Source: Desulfocarbo indianensis
GTDB taxonomy: Bacteria > Desulfobacterota > Desulfarculia > Desulfarculales > Desulfarculaceae
DNA length: 64,000 bases
Direction of reading: 5' to 3'
Assembly (NCBI GenBank): GCA_001184205.1
Contig: LBMP01000002.1
Coordinates: 271,444-335,443, forward strand
This document shows positions 8,704 through 16,891 of this stretch, one piece after another. Position numbers and translations under genes: made by a program. The notes under the pieces are model-generated. The model searched no databases, was not told the origin of the DNA, and saw nothing but the letters and a program-made list of their open reading frames with translations. Numbering within the stretch: position 1 is the first letter of the stretch; each line of letters begins with the position of its first letter.

Positions 8704-8735
8704 AAGCGGTCCCCTGGTAAAGGGGGCCGCTTTTT
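8704..8735 (+). terminator. Intrinsic terminator after qmoC
   Basis: An 11-bp stem (AAGCGGTCCCC with GGGGGCCGCTT, one G-T pair), a 7-nt loop and a TTTTT run. Confidence 0.88.
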
Positions 8736-8796
8736 GTCCTGGCGCGGCCATCCGCTTTCGGGCGGGAGGGCCGGCTTGGGCGGGGGGGAGTCCCCT

Positions 8797-10323
8797 CTAC
8801 TCGTCGCGGTAGGCCCCCAGGGCGCCTTTAAGCCGCCTGATCCAGCGCCTGAAGGGCCGTAAAGGCCGCTCAAGGCTTTTCTCCGCCTTGAGCCTGTAAA
8901 GGCCGTTCTCGGCGAGGGTGAGGCTGACGCTGGCGCCCGGTCTGGGCGGCTCCTCCCCGTTGAAATGCGCCAAGGTGGCCCAGCCCTGGCTGGTTTCGGC
9001 CAGGCCCAGCCCCAGGGGGGCGGGAAAGCCCTCGGGCGGGCGTTGCAGCAGCGTGGCCGAGAGCAGCCTGCCGCTTATCTCCTTGGGCAATTGGGCCGAG
9101 GGCGCCGGGCGGGGAGGGTGAATTACCGGCGTGAAGCTGGACTGCCAGGGCGCGGCCGGGTAAAGGGGCCGCGAGGCGGGGACCAGGATGGTGACCAGGT
9201 TGTTGTTGCCCAGGCCGCCGATGGATTGGGTCAGCGCCACCTGGGGCTCCCTGGCCAAACGGCGCTTGGGGTCCACCTTGCCCACCAGAAGCCAGAAGGC
9301 CTCCACCACCTGGGCCAGGCCCGAGGCCCCCACCGGATGCCCCCGCGCCTTGAGGCCGCCCGAGGGGTTGATGGGGATGCGGCCTTCGGCCGAGGTCTCG
9401 CCGTCCAGCACGGCCCGCCAGCCCCGGCCCGGCGCGAAGAAGCCCAGGTCCTCGGAGCCGATCACCTCGAACATGGTGAAGGCGTCGTGCACCTCGGCGA
9501 AATCCACGTCCTCCGGATTCACGCTGGCCATGGCGTAGGCCTGCATGGCCGCCTGGCGGGTGGAATTGAAGCTGATGAGGCTGCCCCGGCGGGCCACCTC
9601 GGCGCTGTCGGTGGCATGCCCCATGCCGGCCAGCCGCACCAGGCCGTTCTGGCTGGAGAGAACCACCGCCGCCGCGCCGTCGGTGATGGGCGCGCAGTCG
9701 AACACCCGCAGGGGGTCGGCCACCAGGGGCGAGGCGTAGTATTTTTCCTGGCTCAGCTCCTTCTGGAACTGGGCGTAGGGGTTCAGCGCGCCCCTGGCGT
9801 GGTTTTTCATGGCCACCCGGCACAGGACCCGTGAGAGGGTCTTGCGGTCCAGGCCGTGGGCCTCGGCATAGGCCCCGGCGATGAGGGCCGCCAGGGCCGG
9901 CATGGAGGCCCCGTAGGCCCGCTCCCGCCCGGCGATGACCTCGGCCAGGATGCGGGTGGTTTGGCTGGTGCTGAGGCCGGTCATCTTTTCGCCGGCCACC
10001 ACCAGCGCATGCTTGCGGTAGCCCGAGGCCACCGCGAAAAAAGCGGTCTCCAGGGCCCCGGCCCCGGTGCTGGAGGCGGTCTCCACCCGCGATGACGCCG
10101 CGCCGGAGATGCCCAGGCGGTCGGCCAGGGCCACGGCCAGGTTGCCCTCGCCGGTGAATTCCTCGGCGTTCATCACCCCCACGTACACCGAATCCACCTT
10201 GCTCAAGCCCGCTTCCTGCAGGGCCGCGCCGGCGGCCTGGGCCAGGAGGTCCACCAGGGGAGTATCCAGCTTGCCGAAGCTGGTGAGGGCGGCGCCGGCG
10301 ATGTAGACCGGGGCTGGCGGCAT
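8797..10323 (-). CDS. Thiolase-family protein with OB-fold tail, nucleophile Cys replaced
   Basis: A 508-residue protein of the archaeal/SCP-x type thiolase family (residues 1 to about 385) with an extra C-terminal portion that may be a DUF35-like OB fold. Conserved elements are EVHDAF, NPSGGLKARGHPVGASGLAQ and SIGGLGNNN. The position that normally holds the nucleophilic Cys (V-E-x-A-C) reads VETASSTG, with Ser84 in its place, so classical thiolysis or condensation is doubtful. The start follows GGAGGT with 7-nt spacing. It stands alone on the minus strand downstream of the YkgJ pair. A role in acyl-CoA metabolism is inferred from family only. Confidence 0.85.
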   Translation of the reverse strand: MPPAPVYIAGAALTSFGKLDTPLVDLLAQAAGAALQEAGLSKVDSVYVGVMNAEEFTGEGNLAVALADRLGISGAASSRVETASSTGAGALETAFFAVASGYRKHALVVAGEKMTGLSTSQTTRILAEVIAGRERAYGASMPALAALIAGAYAEAHGLDRKTLSRVLCRVAMKNHARGALNPYAQFQKELSQEKYYASPLVADPLRVFDCAPITDGAAAVVLSSQNGLVRLAGMGHATDSAEVARRGSLISFNSTRQAAMQAYAMASVNPEDVDFAEVHDAFTMFEVIGSEDLGFFAPGRGWRAVLDGETSAEGRIPINPSGGLKARGHPVGASGLAQVVEAFWLLVGKVDPKRRLAREPQVALTQSIGGLGNNNLVTILVPASRPLYPAAPWQSSFTPVIHPPRPAPSAQLPKEISGRLLSATLLQRPPEGFPAPLGLGLAETSQGWATLAHFNGEEPPRPGASVSLTLAENGLYRLKAEKSLERPLRPFRRWIRRLKGALGAYRDE

Positions 10324-10396
10324 GCGGCATACCTCCAAAAGAAAACGGCCGGGGCGCGTAAGGCCCCAGCCGCATTATAGCATGATGAAATTCGCT

Positions 10397-11251
10397 TCAG
10401 GAGCCCGGGAACATGCCTTGCGGGCCCATGGGGCCCACCGGCCCCAGAGGTTGCTCCATGCCCCGTTGCTTGGCCTTTTCCTCCATCCGCTTTTTCACCT
10501 CGGGCTTCACGGTCAGGGTGGCGTCGCCGAAGATGGAGAACTGGAGCCACTGGAAGGCGAACTTCAAAAGCTCCAGGTCGTTGTTTTGCAGGATCTCCGC
10601 CCGGTTGGGGTTGAGCTCGAAGATCTCGGTCAGGCGGGTCTGGTTGAGGAACTTGCGGAAGGACTCCAGCTTGTAGCACGCCATGAAGAACATCTGCATC
10701 TTCTTGGCGATCACCTGGGGATTGGGGTCCGGGGCCTGGCGGGTCAGGAGGGGCATGAAAAGATCGTTCATGTGGAAGTAGGTCTCCAGGCCCTGATCCT
10801 TGATCCAATCCTGGGGGGTCCACTGCGGGCCCTCCTCGAAGCCGCGGCAATGCTCCTCGCGCACCAGGAAGAAGCCTTCCTCGTTGATGCCGGCCTGGGT
10901 GCCGCCCTTGGTGGCCCGGCCCAGGGGATAGGTGCGGCAGGCGCCGGGTCGGTCGGGATAGACCGTGCAGCCTTTCTCGCTCACCAGGGGACAGGTCTCC
11001 CGTTCGTTGTCCAGCATCACCATCCGGGGCATGGGCCAGCCGTTCTGGCCGTGCTCCACCGTGCAGTAGCGGTCCAGAAATTCGTCGGAGCTCAGCCCCA
11101 GGTTGGCGCGCAGGCGCAGGAAATCATAGGGGGTAAGCCACAGGGTGAGCTTGCGGCAGCATTCGTTGAAGCAGGGCACGCCGGGATGGCAGGAAAAGGA
11201 GAAGCCCTCCTTCAGCTCCTGGAAGCGCTTGTCCATGTTGGGCGGCAGCAT
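10397..11251 (-). CDS. YkgJ-family cysteine-cluster protein
   Basis: A 284-residue soluble protein of the YkgJ (CxxxCxxC, putative zinc or iron chelating) family. Visible motifs are CHPGVPCFNECC near residue 21, CPLVSEKGCTVYPDRPGACRTYPLG and EEHCRG. The C-terminus is Pro/Gly/Met-rich (LGPVGPMGPQGM). ATG 11251 follows GGGAGG with good spacing and directly abuts the stop of the upstream paralogue, so the two are co-translated. The function of the family is not established; the Cys pattern suggests metal or cluster binding. Confidence 0.85.
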   Translation of the reverse strand: MLPPNMDKRFQELKEGFSFSCHPGVPCFNECCRKLTLWLTPYDFLRLRANLGLSSDEFLDRYCTVEHGQNGWPMPRMVMLDNERETCPLVSEKGCTVYPDRPGACRTYPLGRATKGGTQAGINEEGFFLVREEHCRGFEEGPQWTPQDWIKDQGLETYFHMNDLFMPLLTRQAPDPNPQVIAKKMQMFFMACYKLESFRKFLNQTRLTEIFELNPNRAEILQNNDLELLKFAFQWLQFSIFGDATLTVKPEVKKRMEEKAKQRGMEQPLGPVGPMGPQGMFPGS

Positions 11252-12001
11252 TTAATTGCCTCCCGCCGCTTGCTGGTCCTGGTCCTTCAGCTTCAAGGTC
11301 TTCTGGCCCAGGAGCCCGAAACGCACCCAATCGTAGCCCAGGTCCATCATGGCCGTGTCGTCGGTCTTGATGGCGTCGATGCGCTCCGGCTCCAGCTCGA
11401 ACTTGTCCAGGAAGCTGGAATTCAGCACCATCTTGCGGAAGCCGTCCACGTCCCACAGGGCGGTGACGATCATGTTCAATATCTGGTCGTTGGTGATGTC
11501 CAGGTTCTTCATGAGGTGATGGCCCGCCAGGCCGTCATAGGAGCCGTCCGCCTCCTTGGACTGGGTGGCGCCCTGGTCCTTGAGCCATTCCTTCACCTGC
11601 CAGTCGTCGCCTTTTATCAGGCCGTGGCATTTCTTGGGATCGGCCACCACGGTGAAGCCGCCGTCGGGCCGTTCGTCCAGGGGGAACATGCGGCAGGCCC
11701 AGGGGCGGTCCGCGTAATACAGGCAGCCGTGGGAGCGCACGAAGAAACAGCGCTTGTTGTTTTCCTCGTCCATGCGCAGTTGCACCAGGGGCAGGTGCCG
11801 GCCGGGCACCACCACCAGGTCGGTGTACTTGTGCAGGAACTCGGTGGAGGTGAGTCCCATGGCCTTTTTCAGGCGCAGCACGTCGTTGGGGGTGAGGAAG
11901 ATATTCACGTCGCGGCAGCAGGAGGTGTAGCAATCCAGGCCGCGGTGGCAAGCGAAGGAGAAATGGTCTTCCAGATTGAGCTTGGGCTTCTCTTGACTCA
12001 T
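11252..12001 (-). CDS. YkgJ-family cysteine-cluster protein, tandem paralogue
   Basis: A 249-residue paralogue of the next gene, with the same Cys layout: CHRGLDCYTSCCRDVNIFLTPND near residue 17, then CFFVRSHGCLYYADRPWACRMFPLD and PKKCHG. Its C-terminal half resembles that of the downstream copy (a NSSFLDKFELEPERIDAI-like segment), indicating a local duplication. ATG 12001 has AAGGA upstream with 9-nt spacing; the longer frame to 12028 adds no conserved residues. Confidence 0.85.
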   Translation of the reverse strand: MSQEKPKLNLEDHFSFACHRGLDCYTSCCRDVNIFLTPNDVLRLKKAMGLTSTEFLHKYTDLVVVPGRHLPLVQLRMDEENNKRCFFVRSHGCLYYADRPWACRMFPLDERPDGGFTVVADPKKCHGLIKGDDWQVKEWLKDQGATQSKEADGSYDGLAGHHLMKNLDITNDQILNMIVTALWDVDGFRKMVLNSSFLDKFELEPERIDAIKTDDTAMMDLGYDWVRFGLLGQKTLKLKDQDQQAAGGN

Positions 12002-12188
12002 GGCCGATCCTTGGCGCGCGCCGGGCACTCCTGGCCGCGCGTTGGCTAAAAAGGGACGATTTCCTGAATCTGTAATTGTTGAGAAGTTTTACCAGCCGGC
12101 CCCCCCGCGGTCAACCAATAAGGGCGGGCCAGAGGCCGGCCCTTCAAGCAAAGGGCTTCCCTGCCCGCCGGCCTCCCGCCGGCGGCCT

Positions 12189-12839
12189 TTAGAAATCCGC
12201 GGCGCTCAGCACCGCCTGGGCCGGCTTTTCCTTGACCGCCTGCTCGCGGGCCAGCTTGGCCCCCAGGCTCAAGGCCTTTCGGTTGAGGGCCTCGGTGCCC
12301 TTGGGCACCCTGGCCAGAAGCGCCTTTTCCAGGGATTTCAGGCTGGCCACGCCGGTGAGCTGGCTTATGGCCCCCAGGGCCACCACGTTGGCCACCATGA
12401 TTTTCTTGAGCTTGTCGCGGGCCGTGGCCGTAAAGGGCAGGGCCACCGCCCGGCTGGTGGGCGGGTGCTCCACCAGGTCGGCGTCCACCACCACCCAGGA
12501 CGAGGGGTCCACGTCCCAGGCGTAGGTATCGGCCGCCTCCTGGTTCAGGGCCAGCAGCAGGTCCACCTTGCTGCACAGCGGATAATCTATGGGCCGGTCG
12601 GAAACGATCACCTCGGCCTTGGAGGCTCCGCCGCGGGCCTCGGGGCCGTAGGATTGCACCATGGCCACCTCGCGCCCGTCGTAGAGACCGGCGGCCTCGG
12701 CCAGCACCAGGCCGGCCAGGAGCAGCCCCTGGCCGCCCGAGCCGGCCAGGCGCACTTCCAGGCGGTTCATGGCGGGCAGGGTCTTTGGGGCGGCCTTCTT
12801 GGCGGAGGCCGGAGCGCCTGATTTCTTGGCCGGGCTCAT
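12189..12839 (-). CDS. korC: 2-oxoacid:ferredoxin oxidoreductase gamma subunit
   Basis: A 216-residue gamma subunit of a 2-oxoglutarate (or related 2-oxoacid) ferredoxin oxidoreductase, which oxidatively decarboxylates a 2-oxoacid to an acyl-CoA and reduces ferredoxin. Typical gamma-subunit motifs are GSGGQGLLLAGLVLAEAA, VQSYGPEARGGASKAEVIVSD and DYPLCSKVDLLLALNQEA. A Lys/Ala-rich extension of about 25 residues precedes the domain. The start follows GAGGAGG and overlaps the korB stop by 4 bp (ATGA). It is the last gene of the kor cluster. Confidence 0.93.
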   Translation of the reverse strand: MSPAKKSGAPASAKKAAPKTLPAMNRLEVRLAGSGGQGLLLAGLVLAEAAGLYDGREVAMVQSYGPEARGGASKAEVIVSDRPIDYPLCSKVDLLLALNQEAADTYAWDVDPSSWVVVDADLVEHPPTSRAVALPFTATARDKLKKIMVANVVALGAISQLTGVASLKSLEKALLARVPKGTEALNRKALSLGAKLAREQAVKEKPAQAVLSAADF

Positions 12840-13684
12840 GATTTCGCCTCCTCGCGCAGCCGGGCGGCCCGCTGGCACACCTCGGCGTAGTGGTCAAGGT
12901 AGGTGGGATGATCGCGGTCCACCAGCACCCCGATGGAGAAGCGCCCCTCCCGTTCCTCCTGGCTCATTTTCTCCCAGCGCTCCTGGCGCACCGCGTCGCG
13001 CTTATAGGTTTTCATCATGTCCACCTGGGAACCCAGCTTGTTCTGGCGGCCGAAGTTGGTATGGCAGGGGCTCAACACCTCCACCAGGCTGAAGCCCCGT
13101 TTTTGCAGCATCAGGCTCAGCATCTTGTCCAGCTGGGTCACGTGGTAGACCGTGCTGCGGGCCACGAAGGCGGCGCCGGCCGTGGCGCTGAGCGCGCTTA
13201 TGTCGAAGCTGGGCTCGATGTGGCCGTAACGGGCGGTGGTGGCCTTGGCGCCCATGGGGGTGGTGGGGCTGTATTGGCCGCCGGTCATGCCGTAGTTCAG
13301 GTTGTTGACGATGATGGCGTTCAGGTCCAGGTTGCGCCGCGCCGCGTGGATCAGATGGTTGCCGCCGATGGCCGTGGCGTCGCCGTCGCCCATCACCGTG
13401 ATCACCGTGAGATCGGGGTTGGCCAGCTTGATGCCGGTGGCGAAGGTCAGCGCCCGGCCGTGGGTGGTGTGCACGCTGCCCACGTCCACGTAAACCGGCA
13501 GCCGGCCGGAGCAGCCGATGCCCGAGACCAGCACCACCCGGTTCTTGTCCAGGCCGCTGTTCACCAGGGTGCGCACCAAGGACCCCAGCAGGACGCCCAG
13601 GCCGCAGCCGGGGCACCACACGTGGGGAAATTTCTTGTCGTGTCGCAGCCACTCATAAACCACGCTGCGATGAACTGGCGGCAT
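12836..13684 (-). CDS. korB: 2-oxoacid:ferredoxin oxidoreductase beta subunit
   Basis: A 282-residue thiamine-diphosphate subunit. WCPGCGLGVLL near residue 24 is the beta-subunit N-terminal Cys motif, and GDGDATAIGGNHLIHAARRN with IIVNNLNYGMTGGQ is the TPP/Mg binding site. ATG 13684 is preceded by AAAGGAG with 9-nt spacing; 10 residues of upstream open frame were excluded. It overlaps korC by 4 bp. It lies 193 bp downstream of korA, a longer gap than elsewhere in the cluster, with GC-rich inverted repeats but no clear terminator. Confidence 0.95.
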   Translation of the reverse strand: MPPVHRSVVYEWLRHDKKFPHVWCPGCGLGVLLGSLVRTLVNSGLDKNRVVLVSGIGCSGRLPVYVDVGSVHTTHGRALTFATGIKLANPDLTVITVMGDGDATAIGGNHLIHAARRNLDLNAIIVNNLNYGMTGGQYSPTTPMGAKATTARYGHIEPSFDISALSATAGAAFVARSTVYHVTQLDKMLSLMLQKRGFSLVEVLSPCHTNFGRQNKLGSQVDMMKTYKRDAVRQERWEKMSQEEREGRFSIGVLVDRDHPTYLDHYAEVCQRAARLREEAKS

Positions 13685-13877
13685 GTGGTCAACTCCTTTG
13701 GCAATGGGTTCCATGGGGGCCCGCCGTGGGCCGGGCCCGCCACCCTTATCCGCTTATGTCGGCCGGGAACCCCCGGCGGTTTTAAATCCCCGTGGCCGGC
13801 GGCCCGCTTGATTCCCCCCCCGCGGCGGGCCGGGCTTCCGGCATGGGCCGCTTATCTCCGGGATGGCTCCGCGAGGG

Positions 13878-15023
13878 TCAGCTCAATACCCGCAAACGGG
13901 CGAGCAACTCCTCGGGCGTAATCATGGAGCCGTCCATTTTGCTGTGGCGGTGCACCTGGGTGCGGCCGTTGTTGACCCGTTTGACCTCGCGGCTTATCTG
14001 GCCCATGTTCAGCTCCGGCACCAGGCAGAGCTTCTTGCCGGCCAGGGCCTCTTCCACCGGGCGGCGGGGGAAGGGCCACAGGCTGATGAGCTGCAAGAGG
14101 CCCAGCTTGAGGCCCCGCTCGCGGCCCAGGCGCACCGCGGCTTGGGCGCTGCGGGCGGTGCAGCCATAGGCGATGATGAGGATCTCCGCGTCCTCCAGGG
14201 CCACGCCCTTGACCATCTCCAGCATGGTGAAGTTGCGGCTGATCTTGTTGAAGAGCCGCGCGTAGAAGGGCTCCACCTCGTCGGCCCGCCGGGTGGGGAA
14301 GCCGCGCTCGTCATGCACCAGGCCGGTCACGTGATAGCGGTAGCCCTGGCCCAGGTCGGCCAGGCGCGGTATCTGGGAGCCGTCGGCCTTATAGGGCTTG
14401 TACCAGTCCGGCGGCTCCAGGGGGCGCGGCCGGTTGATCACCTCCACCTGACCCTCGGCCGGCAGGGTAACCTTCTCCCGCATGTGGGCCACCACCTCGT
14501 CGGAAAGCAGCACCACCGGCGTGCGGAAGCGTTCGGCGAAATTGAAGCACTGCACCGCCACCTCGAAGCATTCGCCCACCGAGGCCGGGCAGAGCACGAT
14601 GGCCGGATGATCGCCGTGGGTGCCCCAGCGGGCCTGCTGCACGTCGCCCTGGCCGGGGTTGGTGGGCATGCCCGTGCTGGGGCCGGCGCGCATCACGTTG
14701 ACGATGACCGTGGGAATCTCGGCGATGCAGGCGTAGCCCAGGTTTTCCTGCATCAGGCTGAAGCCCGGCCCCGAGGTGGCGGTCATGGCCTTGCGCCCGG
14801 CCAGGGAGGCCCCCAGGCAGCAGCCGATGGAGGCGATCTCGTCCTCCATCTGGATGAAGGGGTGCCCCAGGGCGGGCAGCTCGCGGCTCATGATCTCGGT
14901 TATCTCGCTGGCCGGGGTGATGGGGTAGCCGGCGAAAAAGTCGCAGCCGGCGGCCAGGGCTCCCAGGGCGATGGCCTCGTTGCCTTGCAGCAGGCGGGCC
15001 CGGTTGACGGGGGTTTTTGCCAT
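13878..15023 (-). CDS. korA: 2-oxoacid:ferredoxin oxidoreductase alpha subunit
   Basis: A 381-residue alpha subunit. The pyrimidine-binding domain motifs are FFAGYPITPASEITE, FIQMEDEIASIGCCLGASLAGRKAMTATSGPGFSLMQEN and MRAGPSTGMPTNPGQGDVQQARWG; domain II contains LGLLQLISLWPFP and a final LVPELNMGQ. ATG 15023 has GAAGGAAAG upstream. The substrate is most likely 2-oxoglutarate from the subunit pattern, but other 2-oxoacids cannot be excluded. It is cotranscribed with korD and the thioesterase gene. Confidence 0.95.
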   Translation of the reverse strand: MAKTPVNRARLLQGNEAIALGALAAGCDFFAGYPITPASEITEIMSRELPALGHPFIQMEDEIASIGCCLGASLAGRKAMTATSGPGFSLMQENLGYACIAEIPTVIVNVMRAGPSTGMPTNPGQGDVQQARWGTHGDHPAIVLCPASVGECFEVAVQCFNFAERFRTPVVLLSDEVVAHMREKVTLPAEGQVEVINRPRPLEPPDWYKPYKADGSQIPRLADLGQGYRYHVTGLVHDERGFPTRRADEVEPFYARLFNKISRNFTMLEMVKGVALEDAEILIIAYGCTARSAQAAVRLGRERGLKLGLLQLISLWPFPRRPVEEALAGKKLCLVPELNMGQISREVKRVNNGRTQVHRHSKMDGSMITPEELLARLRVLS

Positions 15024-15091
15024 GGCTTTCCTTCGCTGGCGGCCGCCCGCCCAGGGGCGGGGTCCGCGCAAAAATTTTGAACGGCGGCCCC

Positions 15092-15436
15092 TTACTCCTC
15101 GGTGGGGATGGGAGCCAAGCGCTCGGGGCTGTGGTTGGGAGAGACCGGCGAGCCGGGCTTGCCCGGCGCGGGACAGGTGTCGGCAACGGCCGGCGCGGCC
15201 TCGCCCACGCTTATGGCGAAATCGGGGCACAGCATCTCGCACAGCCCGCAGGCGGTGCAGCGCTCCGGGGACTTGAGGAAGGGGTGCCCCCATTCGTCCT
15301 GGGCCAGGGCCTGGCGCGGGCAAAAGGCCACGCAGTTGCCGCAGCGCTTGCACCAGGCCGGGAAAAAGGAGACTTTGCCCTGGGCCGGCTCCTTCAGGGG
15401 CTTGGTTTCGGGCTTTGCCTTGGATTTGGCGCTCAT
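15092..15436 (-). CDS. korD: 2-oxoacid:ferredoxin oxidoreductase delta (ferredoxin) subunit
   Basis: A 114-residue dicluster ferredoxin with two [4Fe-4S] motifs, CKRCGNCVAFCP near residue 29 and CTACGLCEMLCP near residue 60. It has a Lys-rich N-terminal extension and a Pro-rich tail. It heads the korDABC order and overlaps the upstream thioesterase gene by 4 bp (ATGA). It would carry electrons out of the TPP enzyme. Confidence 0.93.
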   Translation of the reverse strand: MSAKSKAKPETKPLKEPAQGKVSFFPAWCKRCGNCVAFCPRQALAQDEWGHPFLKSPERCTACGLCEMLCPDFAISVGEAAPAVADTCPAPGKPGSPVSPNHSPERLAPIPTEE

Positions 15437-15840
15437 GCGGGGGCTCCCTTGGCGGCCTTGGCTGCCACCTGCTCCAGAAATTTGGGTTTGTCCACCAAAA
15501 AGCGAACGTGGGTCGCCTGGGCGATCTGATCGGCTCCGTCGTGGGCGCTGACCTTGAAAACCAGCTTGCGGCCCTTGATCTGCTCCAGTACCGCCTGGGC
15601 GGTCACCTGGAAGCCCTGGGGGGTCGGCGCCAGATGATCCATCTCCATGCGGGCGCCCACCGTCATGTCCTCGGGCCCTAAATAGGGGGCCAGGCTATCC
15701 AGGCAGGCCTGCTCCAAAAGGGTCATCAGGGTCATGGAGGACATCACGTCCACGCCGGGATTGCCATAGGACGAGGCCAAGTCCTCGCGCCGCACCACCG
15801 CGGTCACCTTCCCCTTGACCCCTTGTTTGATTCCGTTCAT
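15433..15840 (-). CDS. Thioesterase (FlK-like hot-dog fold)
   Basis: A 135-residue protein resembling the fluoroacetyl-CoA thioesterase (FlK)-like hot-dog family. The segments SSMTLMTLLEQACLDSL, GARMEMDHLAPTPQGFQV and VSAHDGADQIAQATHVRFLVD match the usual hot-dog helix and strand pattern, including the HD pair. It probably hydrolyses a small acyl-CoA. Two adjacent ATG codons are possible; the second (15840) has GGAGG at 6 nt and is preferred. It is the first gene of the kor cluster with 4-bp overlap, suggesting it acts on the acyl-CoA made there (inference). Confidence 0.82.
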   Translation of the reverse strand: MNGIKQGVKGKVTAVVRREDLASSYGNPGVDVMSSMTLMTLLEQACLDSLAPYLGPEDMTVGARMEMDHLAPTPQGFQVTAQAVLEQIKGRKLVFKVSAHDGADQIAQATHVRFLVDKPKFLEQVAAKAAKGAPA

Positions 15841-16029
15841 CATCCGCCTCCGCCTCTACAGGGTAACCCATGGAAGGGGTTTTTATTTATATCATATCCC
15901 GCACCCGGAAAAAGAGAGACTTGGCAAACGCCGCGCAATTTAAGGCCGGCGGCCTCCCCCGGCGGCAGCGCCCGGCGCTGGTCGGCGGGCTTGGCTCCCG
16001 GCGGCCCGCGGCCAGGACCGCCGCCTTTC

Positions 16030-16058
16030 TTGACACTCCCGGTGGACCGTGGTAAATA
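16030..16058 (+). promoter_or_regulatory. Putative promoter of tRNA-Lys
   Basis: A perfect TTGACA (16030-16035), a 17-bp spacer and TAAATA (16053-16058), ending 18 bp before the tRNA. Confidence 0.7.
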
Positions 16059-16076
16059 TCCGAATTCTAGTAGTTT

Positions 16077-16152
16077 GGGCCGTTAACTCAGACGGTAGAG
16101 TATCTGCCTTTTAAGCAGAGAGTCGCGTGTTCGATCCACGCACGGCCCACCA
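16077..16152 (+). tRNA. tRNA-Lys (anticodon UUU)
   Basis: A 76-nt cloverleaf: acceptor arms GGGCCGT and ACGGCCC, anticodon stem TCTGC/GCAGA with loop CTTTTAA (anticodon TTT), T arm GCGTG-TTCGATC-CACGC, discriminator A and an encoded CCA end. It reads lysine codons AAA/AAG. It stands alone with its own promoter and a terminator-like hairpin. Confidence 0.97.
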
Positions 16153-16167
16153 GCAAGGAAGCAGAAC

Positions 16168-16208
16168 GGCGCTTTCCGGCCTTGGCACCGGAAGGCGCTG
16201 TTTCGTTT
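16168..16208 (+). terminator. Terminator-like hairpin after tRNA-Lys
   Basis: A 12-bp stem with wobble pairs (GGCGCTTTCCGG with CCGGAAGGCGCT), an 8-nt loop and a broken T run (GTTTCGTTT). Confidence 0.65.
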
Positions 16209-16299
16209 GAACCTTTCCGGCCAGGGGGAGGGCCTCTTCAATACAGGCGCGGCCAAGGAATCAGGGGATTGGGCGGCGGGAAAACCGCACGCGAGCCGG

Positions 16300-16671
16300 T
16301 TATTTTTCCTTGCGGCGTTTCAGCCAATCGCGGAGACGCACCACCACTCCCCGCCTTTGCCAGGTGGCCAAGAGCTCTTCCAGGAGAAGCAGGGCCGATC
16401 TGGCCAGGCGCAGTTCCCGCGGCAGCTCCGGCTGGCCGGGCGACTGGAGCCCGCGGCGCAGATGATGCCAGCGACACAGCAAGGCGGCCAAGAGGCCCAC
16501 GGCGCAGCCGGCCAGAAAAATGAAAAATAGGTCGATGTCTCCGCCGGCGGAAGGGGTATCGGCGCTCTGGAAGGGGCCTGTCTGGGGCGGGCGGCGGGGC
16601 AGGGAAGCCGAGCAGGCGGACAGGGCGCCTGTCAGGCAGATCATGAGGGGACGCAAAAGAGGTGCCGGCAT
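16300..16671 (-). CDS. Hypothetical small lipoprotein/membrane protein
   Basis: A 123-residue ORF not matching a family I know. The N-terminus looks like a lipoprotein signal (LMICLTGALSAC, lipobox Cys at residue 20). A single hydrophobic segment (about residues 47-67) follows, then a basic, helical C-terminus ending RRKEK. The RBS is weak (GGGAAC), and the opposite strand is also open here, so this is less certain than its neighbours. The signal-plus-membrane layout favours this strand. Confidence 0.5.
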   Translation of the reverse strand: MPAPLLRPLMICLTGALSACSASLPRRPPQTGPFQSADTPSAGGDIDLFFIFLAGCAVGLLAALLCRWHHLRRGLQSPGQPELPRELRLARSALLLLEELLATWQRRGVVVRLRDWLKRRKEK

Positions 16672-16891
16672 GGTTGTTCCCGGATGCCTGGGTTGGAGTC
16701 ACCAGCACCGGCAACCATGCAAGGAACCCGCCGTGCAGGGCCATGGGTAATTAGTTAATTATTCAGTATGGTTAAAAATTGAGCTTTGCGGCCGCTTCGA
16801 TGGATTTTCGGCTGTTGGACAATAATCTACGGTAGTTTTGCCGCCGGTCCGGGACCACGCCCCCCGCGCGTTCCCGGACCGCGTCGCGGGC

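Noticed and set aside
13685-13877. GC-rich inverted repeats between korA and korB as a terminator
   Set aside because: No T run on the minus strand and the genes belong to one enzyme; more likely an RNA structure or chance.
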